This document shows positions 1-5,826 of a DNA stretch of 5,826 nucleotides, piece by piece. This DNA is from PUND01 sp046538345. GTDB taxonomy: Bacteria; Planctomycetota; Phycisphaerae; SM23-33. The stretch is from assembly GCA_046538345.1 (NCBI GenBank), contig JBKHJB010000147.1:1-5826 (forward strand), read 5' to 3'. The notes below the pieces were generated by a model. That model did no database searches. It had not been told where the DNA came from and saw only the letters and a list, made by a program, of their open reading frames with translations. Positions within the stretch are counted from its first letter, which is position 1, and every line of letters begins with the position of its first letter. Both the position numbers and the translations under genes were made by a program.

Positions 1-1116
1 TTCCGACAGGTCCACACCCAGGATGTTCTCGGCCAATTCGTTCAGTGCCTCGAACTCGCCGGCGAAGTGGGCCGTGCGGTGCGTGTGGGATATGGACTGT
101 CCGGGCTTAAGCTCGGCCGCGGGTGAGGACGTCTCTATCTCGTAGAACGGTCCCATCGGCTCTACGCCGGGTGCGGGCGGTCCGTCGTTGTAGCTGTTGA
201 CCACGTCGCCGGCGTAGGGGTCGTCCTGAATCTTCCAGAGACTGTTGACGTAGGGCAGCTTCTCGGCGCTGTCGGGCAGATTGAACCACACCACAGTCAA
301 CACGCCATTGTCGGCGTCGTAGCTGCCGAGCACTTCGCGGGCACGGCTGGGCGCGATGCCGATTTTGCTGCGATGTTTCCCATCGCAGGTGAACAGCACG
401 TGGTCGTCAACGATGTGGCAGCGATCGGCCGGCAGCTCGCCGAAGTAGTCCGTGGTTATGCCCTCGGCGGGCATCTCCGACTTGCCGGCGAGGGGGACCA
501 CGACCTTCCCGCGGGGCAGGGGCTTGAACTGTCCGACGACCCATATGCTCAGCAGCCCGGTCTCACGTCGCCACGGCTCGTCTCCGGCGTTGGTCAGTGT
601 GTTGGTGGACTCGAACGCGACGGACGAGACTTTATCCGGCAGCTGCACGAATTGCGCGGCGTCCAGCGCTGCGATGTTCCGGAGCAGATCACAGATGAAC
701 GTCGTGCCGCTATAGTTGGTCACGTCGAATCGCGTGGTCATCTCCGCGTTGTCGGGCGCCAGCGAGGCGACCTCGAAGGGCCCGGAGTTGAAACCCGGCG
801 GTGTGCGCCAGTGGTCGAGGTCGAACGGTTCGCCCCTGCAAAACCACAGGCCGAACTGACCGGCCTCGGGGCCCAGCCAGAAGCGGTCCTCACCGCCATA
901 GTTGTTGAACTGTTCGCTCTGATCGTTGGAGATGATGAAATCTTCGTTCAGCCAGCCGAAACTCGCGCCGGTGTCGCCGGCGAGTGTGGAGGTCATCACG
1001 CGTCCCTGGTAGGCGGGAACGACGGCGACTCTTGCGTCGCCGGGTCCGGAAAGCTCTACTACCTCCACTTGCTGTCTGAGCAGGGCCAGGTCGTCGGCAT
1101 ACGTTTGGCTAGGCAT
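1..1116 (-). CDS. DUF6786-like hypothetical protein, C-terminus cut by window edge
   Basis: An open frame runs from an ATG at 1116-1114 to the left edge with no stop: 372 codons, partial at the 3' end. The start is supported by an AAAGGA Shine-Dalgarno (complement of 1125-1130), 8 bases upstream. The protein has no signal peptide or membrane segment. Blocks that look conserved are AVVPAYQGRVMTS (31-43), GGEDRFWLGPE (74-84), FDLDHW (98-103), TNYSGT (133-138), YVNSLWKIQ (289-297), NSYNDGP (307-313), YEIETSSPA (325-333) and a His cluster at 344, 346 and 350. I recognise these from memory as the signature of DUF6786, a family common in planctomycetes and Bacteroidetes with no assigned function. 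The many aromatic and Gly/Asp/Asn residues suggest a beta-rich fold, perhaps like aldose epimerases or other carbohydrate-binding sandwiches; that part is inference. Family length as I recall it suggests that few residues are missing. A long open frame on the opposite strand (373-1164) is a shadow of this gene. Confidence 0.82.
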   Translation of the reverse strand, partial: MPSQTYADDLALLRQQVEVVELSGPGDARVAVVPAYQGRVMTSTLAGDTGASFGWLNEDFIISNDQSEQFNNYGGEDRFWLGPEAGQFGLWFCRGEPFDLDHWRTPPGFNSGPFEVASLAPDNAEMTTRFDVTNYSGTTFICDLLRNIAALDAAQFVQLPDKVSSVAFESTNTLTNAGDEPWRRETGLLSIWVVGQFKPLPRGKVVVPLAGKSEMPAEGITTDYFGELPADRCHIVDDHVLFTCDGKHRSKIGIAPSRAREVLGSYDADNGVLTVVWFNLPDSAEKLPYVNSLWKIQDDPYAGDVVNSYNDGPPAPGVEPMGPFYEIETSSPAAELKPGQSISHTHRTAHFAGEFEALNELAENILGVDLSE

Positions 1117-1164
1117 GGCAGGAATCCTTTCTTTTATCGGACGCAGGGGAAACGTCTGGGCTAA

Positions 1165-1187
1165 GATGCGTTTATCACAAACGCTTC
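1165..1187. promoter_or_regulatory. Inverted repeat, candidate operator
   Basis: GCGTTT (1168-1173) and AAACGC (1179-1184) form perfect 6-base arms around a 5-base centre, ATCAC. Beyond one mismatch the arms continue with GA (1165-1166) against TC (1186-1187), so 8 of 9 positions match. The site lies 50-70 bases upstream of the DUF6786-like start codon. It overlaps a weak minus-strand promoter candidate: TTGCCA (complement of 1192-1197), a 17-base spacer, and TAAACG (complement of 1169-1174) preceded by TGA. A dimeric repressor acting on the leftward gene is plausible, but no regulator gene is visible. Confidence 0.35.
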
Positions 1188-1297
1188 GACGTGGCAAGTT
1201 CTGCCGCATAGACCGGTTGCAGCGGATATCGGGCGGGTGTGAATTTTGCCGCCTCGCTGACCGATGAGTAGGATGTCGGCCCGTCCGCCGGGGCGGG

Positions 1298-1326
1298 TTG
1301 AACGAAGCTCGCCCGGTAAATACAAT
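1298..1326 (+). promoter_or_regulatory. Sigma-70-type promoter for clpC
   Basis: TTGAAC (1298-1303) and TACAAT (1321-1326) are separated by exactly 17 bases. The -10 box matches the consensus at five of six positions and the -35 box at four. Transcription would start near 1333, giving a leader of roughly 105 bases. The leader contains no CIRCE element (HrcA target) and no CtsR heptad repeat. Confidence 0.6.
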
Positions 1327-1427
1327 GTTATATGGCGTGAGAGGAGGTCGGAGCTTACGCTGGAGCGAGTATTCCCCGCCGGCTGTTGAGGCGTTCAGGA
1401 AGCTTCGGTAGCAGGCGAACTAATTAT

Positions 1428-1432
1428 AGGAA
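1428..1432 (+). promoter_or_regulatory. Ribosome binding site of clpC
   Basis: AGGAA lies 6 bases before the ATG at 1439. This fixes the start, and the resulting N-terminus MFERFTERARKV matches the normal beginning of ClpC proteins. Confidence 0.65.
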
Positions 1433-1438
1433 ACTGCG

Positions 1439-3967
1439 ATGTTTGAGCGATTTACGGAACGCGCCCGCAAGGTGATGGCCCTGGCCAACCAGGAGGCCCA
1501 GCGGTTCAACCACGAATACATCGGCACCGAGCACATACTTCTTGGCCTGGTCAAGGAGGGCTCGGGTGTCGGCGCCAATGTGCTCAAGAACCTCGGTGTG
1601 GACCTCCACAAGGTCCGTCTGGAGGTTGAGAAGCTCGTCAAGGCCGGTCCGGATATGGTCACCATGGGCAAGCTGCCCCAGACGCCCCGGGCCAAGAAGG
1701 TCATCGAATACGCCATCGAAGAGGCGCGCAACCTCAACCACAACTACGTGGGCACCGAGCATCTGCTGCTTGGTCTGCTCCGCGAGCAGGACGGAGTGGC
1801 CGCCCAGGTGCTGATAAACCTGGGTCTGAAGCTCGAGGACGTCCGCGAAGAGGTGTTGAATCTGCTGGGCGCCGGCGTCGAGCCGGAGGAAGCCACTTCC
1901 GGCGTAGGCGGCGAGCAGACCCAGCGCCGTGGCGGCAAGAGCAAGACCCCCGCGCTGGACAACTTCGGCCGGGACCTCACCGAGCTTGCCCGCCAGGGAG
2001 AACTCGACCCGGTTATCGGACGGCTCAACGAGATAGAGCGCGTCACTCAGGTGCTCTGTCGGAGGACCAAGAACAACCCCGTGCTTCTGGGCGAGGCCGG
2101 CGTCGGCAAGACCGCCATCGTCGAGGGGCTGGCGCAGAAGATTGTCGATAATGACGTTCCGGAGATTCTCCACGAGCGGAGGATCGTGGCGCTGGACCTG
2201 GCGATGATGGTCGCCGGAACCAAGTACCGCGGTCAGTTCGAGGAGCGGATAAAGGCGGTCATGAACGAGGTCCGCCGTGCCGGCAATGTGATACTGTTCA
2301 TTGACGAGCTTCACACGCTCGTCGGCGCCGGCGGCGCCGAGGGCGCCATAGACGCCGCGAACGTGCTCAAGCCGTCCCTGTCGCGCGGCGAGATACAGTG
2401 CATCGGCGCGACGACGATGGACGAGTACCGCAAGCACATTGAGAAGGACGGGGCGTTGGAGCGGCGCTTCCAGACCCTGATCGTCAACCCGCCGACGGCC
2501 GACCAGACGCTGGAGATTCTCCGGGGGCTGCGGGACCGCTACGAAGCGCACCACCGCGTGCACATCGAGGAACGTGCGCTGAGAAGGGCGGTCGAGTTGT
2601 CAAGCCGGTATATCACCGGACGTGTCCAGCCGGACAAGGCGATCGACGTCATAGACGAGTCCGGCGCGCGCGTGCGGCTCAAGACCATGACCAAGCCGCC
2701 GGAGCTTTCCTCTCTGGAAGCCGAGATGCAGAAGCTCACGGGCGAGAAGGACGAGGCCGTCAAGAACGCCGACTACGAGCGGGCGGCCGATATCCGCGAC
2801 CAGATAGAACAGATCCGCAAGCAGAAGGAAGAGAAACAGAACGAGTGGCAGAAGCAGACCCGGGAAGTTGACGGCGTGGTGGACGAGGAAGTCGTCGCCG
2901 AGGTCGTCAGCCGCATGACGGGTGTGCCTCTGACCCGCCTGGAGAAGGAAGAGGCCCAGCGCCTGCTGGAGCTGGAGAAGGAGCTTCACAAGCGCGTGGT
3001 CAGTCAGGACGAGGCCATCAAGGCCGTTTCCAAGAGTATCCGTCGCGCCCGCAGCGGTCTGAAGGACCCTCGCCGGCCTATGGGCTGCTTCATCTTTGCC
3101 GGTCCCAGCGGCGTCGGAAAGACCCTGCTGAGCAAGGCGTTGGCGGAGTTCATGTTCGGCGACGAAGAGGCGCTGATGCAGATCGACATGTCCGAGTACA
3201 TGGAGAAGCACAACGTCTCACGACTGGTGGGCGCGCCTCCGGGCTACGTCGGCTACGAAGAGGGCGGACAGCTCACCGAGACCATACGGCGTCGGCCTTA
3301 CGCCGTGCTGTTGCTTGACGAAATCGAGAAGGCGCACCCGGACGTGTTCAACATGCTCCTGCAGATAATGGAGGAGGGTCATCTGACCGATTCGTTCGGC
3401 CGTCGCGTGGATTTCCGCAACGCGGTTATCATTATGACCACCAACATCGGCGCCGACCTCATAAAGAGCGGCGGCGGGTTCGGTTTCGCCAAGCGCGACG
3501 AGGAAGCCACCTACGAGAAGATGAAGGATCTCCTCACCAAGGAGATAGAACGGCACTTCCGGCCGGAGTTCCTCAACCGCCTGGACGACGTAATTGTCTT
3601 CCAGACGCTGAATCGCGAGGACCTCAAGGGCATCATCGACTTCGAACTGCGTAAGGTCCGCGAGCGACTGGCGGCAGAGCATCACCTGGAGCTGGAGTTG
3701 ACCGACGGCGCCAAGGAGTTCCTCATCGAGAAGGGCTACAATCCGGACTTCGGCGCCCGGCCGTTGCGGCGGGCCATCGAGCACCACGTGGAGGATCCCA
3801 TCAGTGAGGACATCCTCCGCGGCGGTTACGTAGACAACACGAAGGTGGTCGTCTCGGTAAAGGGAGAAGGCGAAGACAAGCACCTTTACTTTGAAGGAGT
3901 CGGACAGATTGAAAAGAGCAAGTCCGACGACTCAGAGGAGGTCGAGCGGGTGCACGAAACCACCTGA
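1439..3967 (+). CDS. clpC: ClpC-type AAA+ unfoldase, ATPase subunit of the Clp protease
   Basis: A complete 842-residue cytoplasmic protein, slightly longer than B. subtilis ClpC (about 810). Two Clp-N repeats occupy about 1-70 and 77-145. A polar linker (146-172) leads to ATPase ring 1: Walker A GEAGVGKT 218-225, pore loop KYRG with Tyr263, Walker B ending Asp289-Glu290, and the arginine-finger region ERRF 341-344. A short UVR-like coiled-coil middle domain (about 424-475) marks ClpC rather than ClpB or ClpA. ATPase ring 2 has Walker A GPSGVGKT 555-562, pore loop GYVGYEEGG 602-610, Walker B ending Asp627-Glu628, sensor-1 Asn669, arginine finger Arg714 and sensor-2 GAR 772-774. Phe681-Gly682-Phe683 sits where ClpC proteins carry the hydrophobic-Gly-Phe loop that docks ClpP, so a proteolytic role is likely. 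Glu31 and Glu107 align with the B. subtilis phospho-arginine-binding glutamates. The C-terminal tail (about 826-842) is charged and family-variable. It appears monocistronic, with its own promoter and a downstream hairpin. Confidence 0.97.
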   Translation: MFERFTERARKVMALANQEAQRFNHEYIGTEHILLGLVKEGSGVGANVLKNLGVDLHKVRLEVEKLVKAGPDMVTMGKLPQTPRAKKVIEYAIEEARNLNHNYVGTEHLLLGLLREQDGVAAQVLINLGLKLEDVREEVLNLLGAGVEPEEATSGVGGEQTQRRGGKSKTPALDNFGRDLTELARQGELDPVIGRLNEIERVTQVLCRRTKNNPVLLGEAGVGKTAIVEGLAQKIVDNDVPEILHERRIVALDLAMMVAGTKYRGQFEERIKAVMNEVRRAGNVILFIDELHTLVGAGGAEGAIDAANVLKPSLSRGEIQCIGATTMDEYRKHIEKDGALERRFQTLIVNPPTADQTLEILRGLRDRYEAHHRVHIEERALRRAVELSSRYITGRVQPDKAIDVIDESGARVRLKTMTKPPELSSLEAEMQKLTGEKDEAVKNADYERAADIRDQIEQIRKQKEEKQNEWQKQTREVDGVVDEEVVAEVVSRMTGVPLTRLEKEEAQRLLELEKELHKRVVSQDEAIKAVSKSIRRARSGLKDPRRPMGCFIFAGPSGVGKTLLSKALAEFMFGDEEALMQIDMSEYMEKHNVSRLVGAPPGYVGYEEGGQLTETIRRRPYAVLLLDEIEKAHPDVFNMLLQIMEEGHLTDSFGRRVDFRNAVIIMTTNIGADLIKSGGGFGFAKRDEEATYEKMKDLLTKEIERHFRPEFLNRLDDVIVFQTLNREDLKGIIDFELRKVRERLAAEHHLELELTDGAKEFLIEKGYNPDFGARPLRRAIEHHVEDPISEDILRGGYVDNTKVVVSVKGEGEDKHLYFEGVGQIEKSKSDDSEEVERVHETT

Positions 3968-4049
3968 CCGCTGCCTCGTGCTCGACGGCTGAGCTATGTG
4001 CGGGCGCCATCCCGCCTGAACGAAAAGACGAATTTACCGGAGAGATACC

Positions 4050-4085
4050 AGCCGCCGGCGCGGCCCTTGAGCTGTGCCGGCGGCT
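4050..4085. terminator. GC-rich hairpin, probable shared terminator of two convergent genes
   Basis: AGCCGCCGGC (4050-4059) is perfectly complementary to GCCGGCGGCT (4076-4085). The stem can extend five more pairs, two of them G-U, to a CCTTGA loop at 4065-4070. On the plus strand it is followed by the T-rich ATTTATT (4086-4092), consistent with termination of clpC 83 bases after its stop. On the minus strand the stem overlaps the first two bases of the complemented TAG stop of the isomerase-like gene. The sequence beyond it on that side is only mildly T-rich, so termination there is less certain. Confidence 0.65.
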
Positions 4086-4881
4086 ATTTATTCAGCACCT
4101 TGCGTGTGAAGGCGATATTTTTCTCGGCCGCGGCGACGGGGCCCCCTCCTCCGGCTTCGATGACGATCCATCCGTCGTAGCCGACCGCCCGCAATGACTG
4201 CACCACTGCCCGGAAATCCACATCGCCTTCGCCAAGCGGGATGTCGAAATCGGGCGGTTGTCCGGAAACCACACGCACGTCCTTGAAGTGCACCTGGGCG
4301 ATCCGGTCAGGCCCGAGGTCCCGGATGAAGGTTACCGGATCCAGCTTGCGCGCCAGCGCGTTGGCGGTGTCGTAATAAACCTTCACGTTGGGCGAGCTGG
4401 TCAGCGAGTCGAGAAGATATCCCAACTGGTCGGCATTCAGAGACGACTCCACGCCCAGCGTGACTCCGGCTTGTTCCGCCGGGGCTATCAGCTCGCTGAG
4501 CGCTTCGGCGGCCTTGTCCAGCTCGTCCGCAAATTCTATGGCGTTCCGTCCAAAGAACGGCACCAGCACTACCCCCGCGCCCGCTTCGGCTGCGACGTCT
4601 ATCGCCTTACATAGAAGCTCCAGCGACTCGCCCGACGCTTCGGCGCCGCTGATAAGCGACGGCGAGTGGTTGAGGACGCCGAGGCACAAGCTTGGTATGG
4701 CAAGGTTGTGTCGCTCCGCCAGGGCTTTCAGTTCCGCGGCGTGCTCGGCGCCGAGTTGTTCGGCCTGCTCGGCCGTGGAATACACGATCTCTACGCCGTC
4801 GGCGCGTGCTTCGGCTGCCCGTTGGAAGTTCTCGGCGCGCGTGTCGCGGCCCAGAAAAGTATCCATGATGCCGACGTTCAT
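4084..4881 (-). CDS. Sugar phosphate isomerase/epimerase-like TIM-barrel protein
   Basis: A complete 265-residue protein of the xylose isomerase-like TIM-barrel superfamily (AP_endonuc_2, PF01261), the usual size for that family. The likely divalent-metal ligands lie at the strand ends where they belong: Glu145 (TLGVES), Asp171 (VYYDTANA), His198 (VHFKD) and Glu242 (VIEAG). Glu31 (GVEIVY) and the GEGDVDF block (217-223) are also typical. Relatives include ketose 3-epimerases, hydroxypyruvate isomerase and inosose dehydratase. The sequence alone does not decide the substrate, though interconversion of a ketose or keto-acid by proton transfer is the likely chemistry. No signal peptide is present, so it is cytoplasmic. 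The start is set by AAGGGG (complement of 4890-4895), 8 bases upstream. It is the last gene of the minus-strand trio, 25 bases after the cyclophilin-fold gene. Confidence 0.9.
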   Translation of the reverse strand: MNVGIMDTFLGRDTRAENFQRAAEARADGVEIVYSTAEQAEQLGAEHAAELKALAERHNLAIPSLCLGVLNHSPSLISGAEASGESLELLCKAIDVAAEAGAGVVLVPFFGRNAIEFADELDKAAEALSELIAPAEQAGVTLGVESSLNADQLGYLLDSLTSSPNVKVYYDTANALARKLDPVTFIRDLGPDRIAQVHFKDVRVVSGQPPDFDIPLGEGDVDFRAVVQSLRAVGYDGWIVIEAGGGGPVAAAEKNIAFTRKVLNK

Positions 4882-4906
4882 AAAAGAATCCCCTTATGGC
4901 GGTCGC

Positions 4907-5287
4907 TCAGTCCGCCCGTTTGATTACGATATCGTCGCCGTCGTTGACGGACCTTAGCGCCGATGCGGCGCCGGTTACCCGCCCGACGGGGTTGACGGGT
5001 CCGACCGCCCGCGGCGCGCCGCCCGGCTCGCTGGCGGGTGTGGGACCGAAGAAGACGCACACCGCCCGACCGTCGGGCCAGTATGCAAGCTCGCCGACCT
5101 CCATTTGCGCGCGGGCGTCATCTTCGGCAGGCAGCTCCAGCGGTATCGGGAAATAAATCTCCTCGCCCCAGGTGCTGACGCTGCCGGAAAGCGGCAGCGC
5201 CTCGCCGATGGCCCGGGCCGAGCGGGAATCGTTCAACTCCGCGGTAACCGAAACGTCGCCCACTGTGATTGTAACCGAAGCGCCCAT
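4907..5287 (-). CDS. Cyclophilin-like fold protein, TM1367 type
   Basis: A complete 126-residue protein that I recognise as the small prokaryotic cyclophilin-like family (PF04126, formerly DUF369; the structurally known member is Thermotoga TM1367). Supporting blocks are VTAELNDSRSARAIGEALP (14-32), the WGEEIYF segment (40-46), GELAYWPDG (65-73), CVFFGPTP (77-84) and VGRVTG (101-106). The family shares the beta-barrel of peptidyl-prolyl isomerases but is an atypical member. Isomerase activity should not be assumed, and its ligand is unknown to me. It lies 31 bases downstream of the cupin-like gene and 25 upstream of the isomerase-like gene, so co-transcription is likely. The Shine-Dalgarno is weak: GGGAAA, complement of 5297-5302, 9 bases from the ATG. 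Translation may therefore depend partly on ribosomes arriving from the preceding gene. Confidence 0.85.
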   Translation of the reverse strand: MGASVTITVGDVSVTAELNDSRSARAIGEALPLSGSVSTWGEEIYFPIPLELPAEDDARAQMEVGELAYWPDGRAVCVFFGPTPASEPGGAPRAVGPVNPVGRVTGAASALRSVNDGDDIVIKRAD

Positions 5288-5318
5288 ACCGACCGATTTC
5301 CCGTGTTTGCGGCGTTGG

Positions 5319-5624
5319 TCAATCCTGACATTCGACGGCCAGGCAGATCAGCCGGGTTTCGCCGGCGTTGGCCACAGTAGGCCGTTCGCCGGCGCCCGAG
5401 ACCGCCAAATGACCTGTGCCCAGCTCGTGTTTATCCTGTCCGAGCTGGATTGTCGCATTCCCGGCAACGATGTAGTAAACCCACCGACCATCGCCTGTCG
5501 AGACATTCTGACCGGGTTCCAGGCACAGCAATTCCACATTCAGTGCCTCACCGCCCCGCAACTGCACACGTTGCGGTCTGGCCGAGGCGAACCGCGCCTT
5601 TGATATCGCATTTACCGTGTCCAT
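5319..5624 (-). CDS. Small cupin-like protein lacking the usual metal ligands
   Basis: A complete 101-residue protein with a single cupin barrel. The core pattern is recognisable: LEPGQ (35-39), WVYYIVAGNATIQLG (48-62), then GTGHLAVSGAGERPTVANAGETRL (split here as GTGHLAVSGAGE 69-80 and RPTVANAGETRL 81-92). In a standard cupin, motif 1 carries His-x-His and Glu and motif 2 carries His. Here those positions appear to be Ser42/Thr43/Gly44, Trp48 and Pro82. The structural Gly55, Gly79 and Asn86 remain. It probably folds as a cupin and binds a ligand or plays a structural role without metal catalysis. The start is supported by AGGTGG (complement of 5634-5639), 9 bases upstream. It is the first gene of the minus-strand trio. 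The function is unknown. Confidence 0.82.
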   Translation of the reverse strand: MDTVNAISKARFASARPQRVQLRGGEALNVELLCLEPGQNVSTGDGRWVYYIVAGNATIQLGQDKHELGTGHLAVSGAGERPTVANAGETRLICLAVECQD

Positions 5625-5826
5625 ATCTCAAGCCCACCTGTTTGCTGGGTCTATATCAACACGGCTGTTACACAAATCCGGCCGGTTAAAGAGCATGCTC
5701 TCGACGCCGACCTTCCGCGCGCATGGGACTTTGGCAAGTGACCTCGGGCCCGCATGAGCGTAGTCTGAGAATTGCTCTTAGATAATGTTATCGTCGCCCT
5801 GCACCGGTTTGCAACAACATACCTTC
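5625..5826. promoter_or_regulatory. Upstream region of the cupin-led operon
   Basis: No gene is evident in these 202 bases. On the minus strand two promoter candidates exist, both weak. The distal one is TTGCAA (complement of 5809-5814), an 18-base spacer, and TAACAT (complement of 5785-5790). The proximal one is a TATAGA -10 box (complement of 5650-5655) without a good -35 box. A 12-base palindrome and the GATAA-TG-TTATC inverted repeat (5781-5792) also lie here; the latter overlaps the distal -10 box. Confidence 0.35.
5690..5701. promoter_or_regulatory. 12-base perfect palindrome, candidate operator
   Basis: AGAGCATGCTCT is a perfect palindrome, 66 bases upstream of the cupin-like start codon and between the two promoter candidates. 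Its position and symmetry fit a regulator binding site for the operon. No regulator is encoded in the window, and a palindrome this short can arise by chance. Confidence 0.3.

Larger units (their letters stand above)
1117..1438. other. Divergent intergenic region between the DUF6786-like gene and clpC
   Basis: This 322-base stretch has no convincing gene. It holds the ribosome binding site and a weak promoter candidate for the leftward gene, an inverted repeat at 1165-1187, and a strong promoter candidate for clpC at 1298-1326. About 105 bases of untranslated clpC leader follow the promoter. In the leader I found no stable hairpin, riboswitch-like core or convincing short leader peptide. Confidence 0.7.

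Noticed and set aside
373..1164. 263-codon open frame on the plus strand
   Set aside because: It is antisense to the DUF6786-like gene, which has family motifs and a good ribosome binding site. The plus-strand frame has neither.
1334..1438. Possible riboswitch or leader peptide in the clpC 5' untranslated region
   Set aside because: Only very short complementary segments are present. A GGAGG near 1343 is not followed by a start codon at a useful distance.
1424..2563. 379-codon open frame on the minus strand opposite clpC
   Set aside because: It lies entirely within or just outside clpC on the opposite strand, has no recognisable domain, and is a by-product of GC-rich codon use in a clearly genuine gene.
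2600..3883. Two further long minus-strand open frames (203 and 221 codons)
   Set aside because: Both are shadows of the second half of clpC. Their leucine-rich, low-information translations match no family I recognise.
4258..4957. Overlapping plus-strand open frames opposite the isomerase-like gene
   Set aside because: They have no domain or convincing ribosome binding site, and the minus-strand protein has a complete set of metal-ligand motifs.
5651..5755. 34-residue minus-strand open frame as a possible leader peptide
   Set aside because: It has no Shine-Dalgarno sequence, a composition typical of noncoding GC-rich DNA, and no attenuator-like hairpin after it.
1..5826. Mobile element, CRISPR array, toxin-antitoxin or defence system
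   Set aside because: I saw no terminal inverted repeats, regular direct repeats, transposase or integrase motifs, or paired small toxin/antitoxin genes. All space is accounted for by ordinary genes and short intergenic regions.

Overview
The window is GC-rich bacterial chromosomal DNA with compact genes. It most likely comes from a planctomycete (Planctomycetota). The main reason is the large ClpC protein: its first 145 residues read like the ClpC proteins I know from that phylum (QRFNHEYIGTEHILLG, KLPQTPRAKKVIEY, NHNYVGTEH). The DUF6786-type gene beside it is also common there. This placement rests on remembered family resemblance, not on a search.

Layout. Bases 1-1116 (minus) hold a DUF6786-like gene of unknown function that runs off the left edge. 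No stop is reached, so it is 372 codons so far. Bases 1117-1438 are a divergent intergenic region. It holds a good sigma-70-type promoter for clpC, a weak promoter candidate for the left gene, and an inverted repeat that could be an operator. Bases 1439-3967 (plus) encode a complete ClpC AAA+ unfoldase. Bases 3968-4083 separate two convergent genes and hold a long GC-rich hairpin that is probably a shared terminator. Bases 5624 to 4084 (minus) look like a three-gene operon with gaps of only 31 and 25 bases. In order of transcription it encodes a small cupin-like protein, a TM1367-type cyclophilin-fold protein and a TIM-barrel sugar isomerase/epimerase-like enzyme. Bases 5625-5826 are its upstream region, with a 12-base perfect palindrome and weak promoter-like sequences.

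How the genes relate. ClpC is a housekeeping and stress protein. It feeds unfolded substrates to ClpP, which is not encoded in this window, and it appears to be its own transcription unit. The minus-strand trio looks like a small carbohydrate or small-molecule metabolism unit: one recognisable metal-dependent enzyme plus two small beta-fold proteins of unknown role. The cupin-like protein has lost the usual metal ligands. The DUF6786 gene is divergent from clpC and has no evident functional link to it.

I see no tRNA, rRNA, CRISPR array, insertion sequence, phage gene or defence system. Most of the window is ordinary. The items most worth a second look are the metal-less cupin with its two operon partners, the DUF6786-like gene and the two candidate operators.
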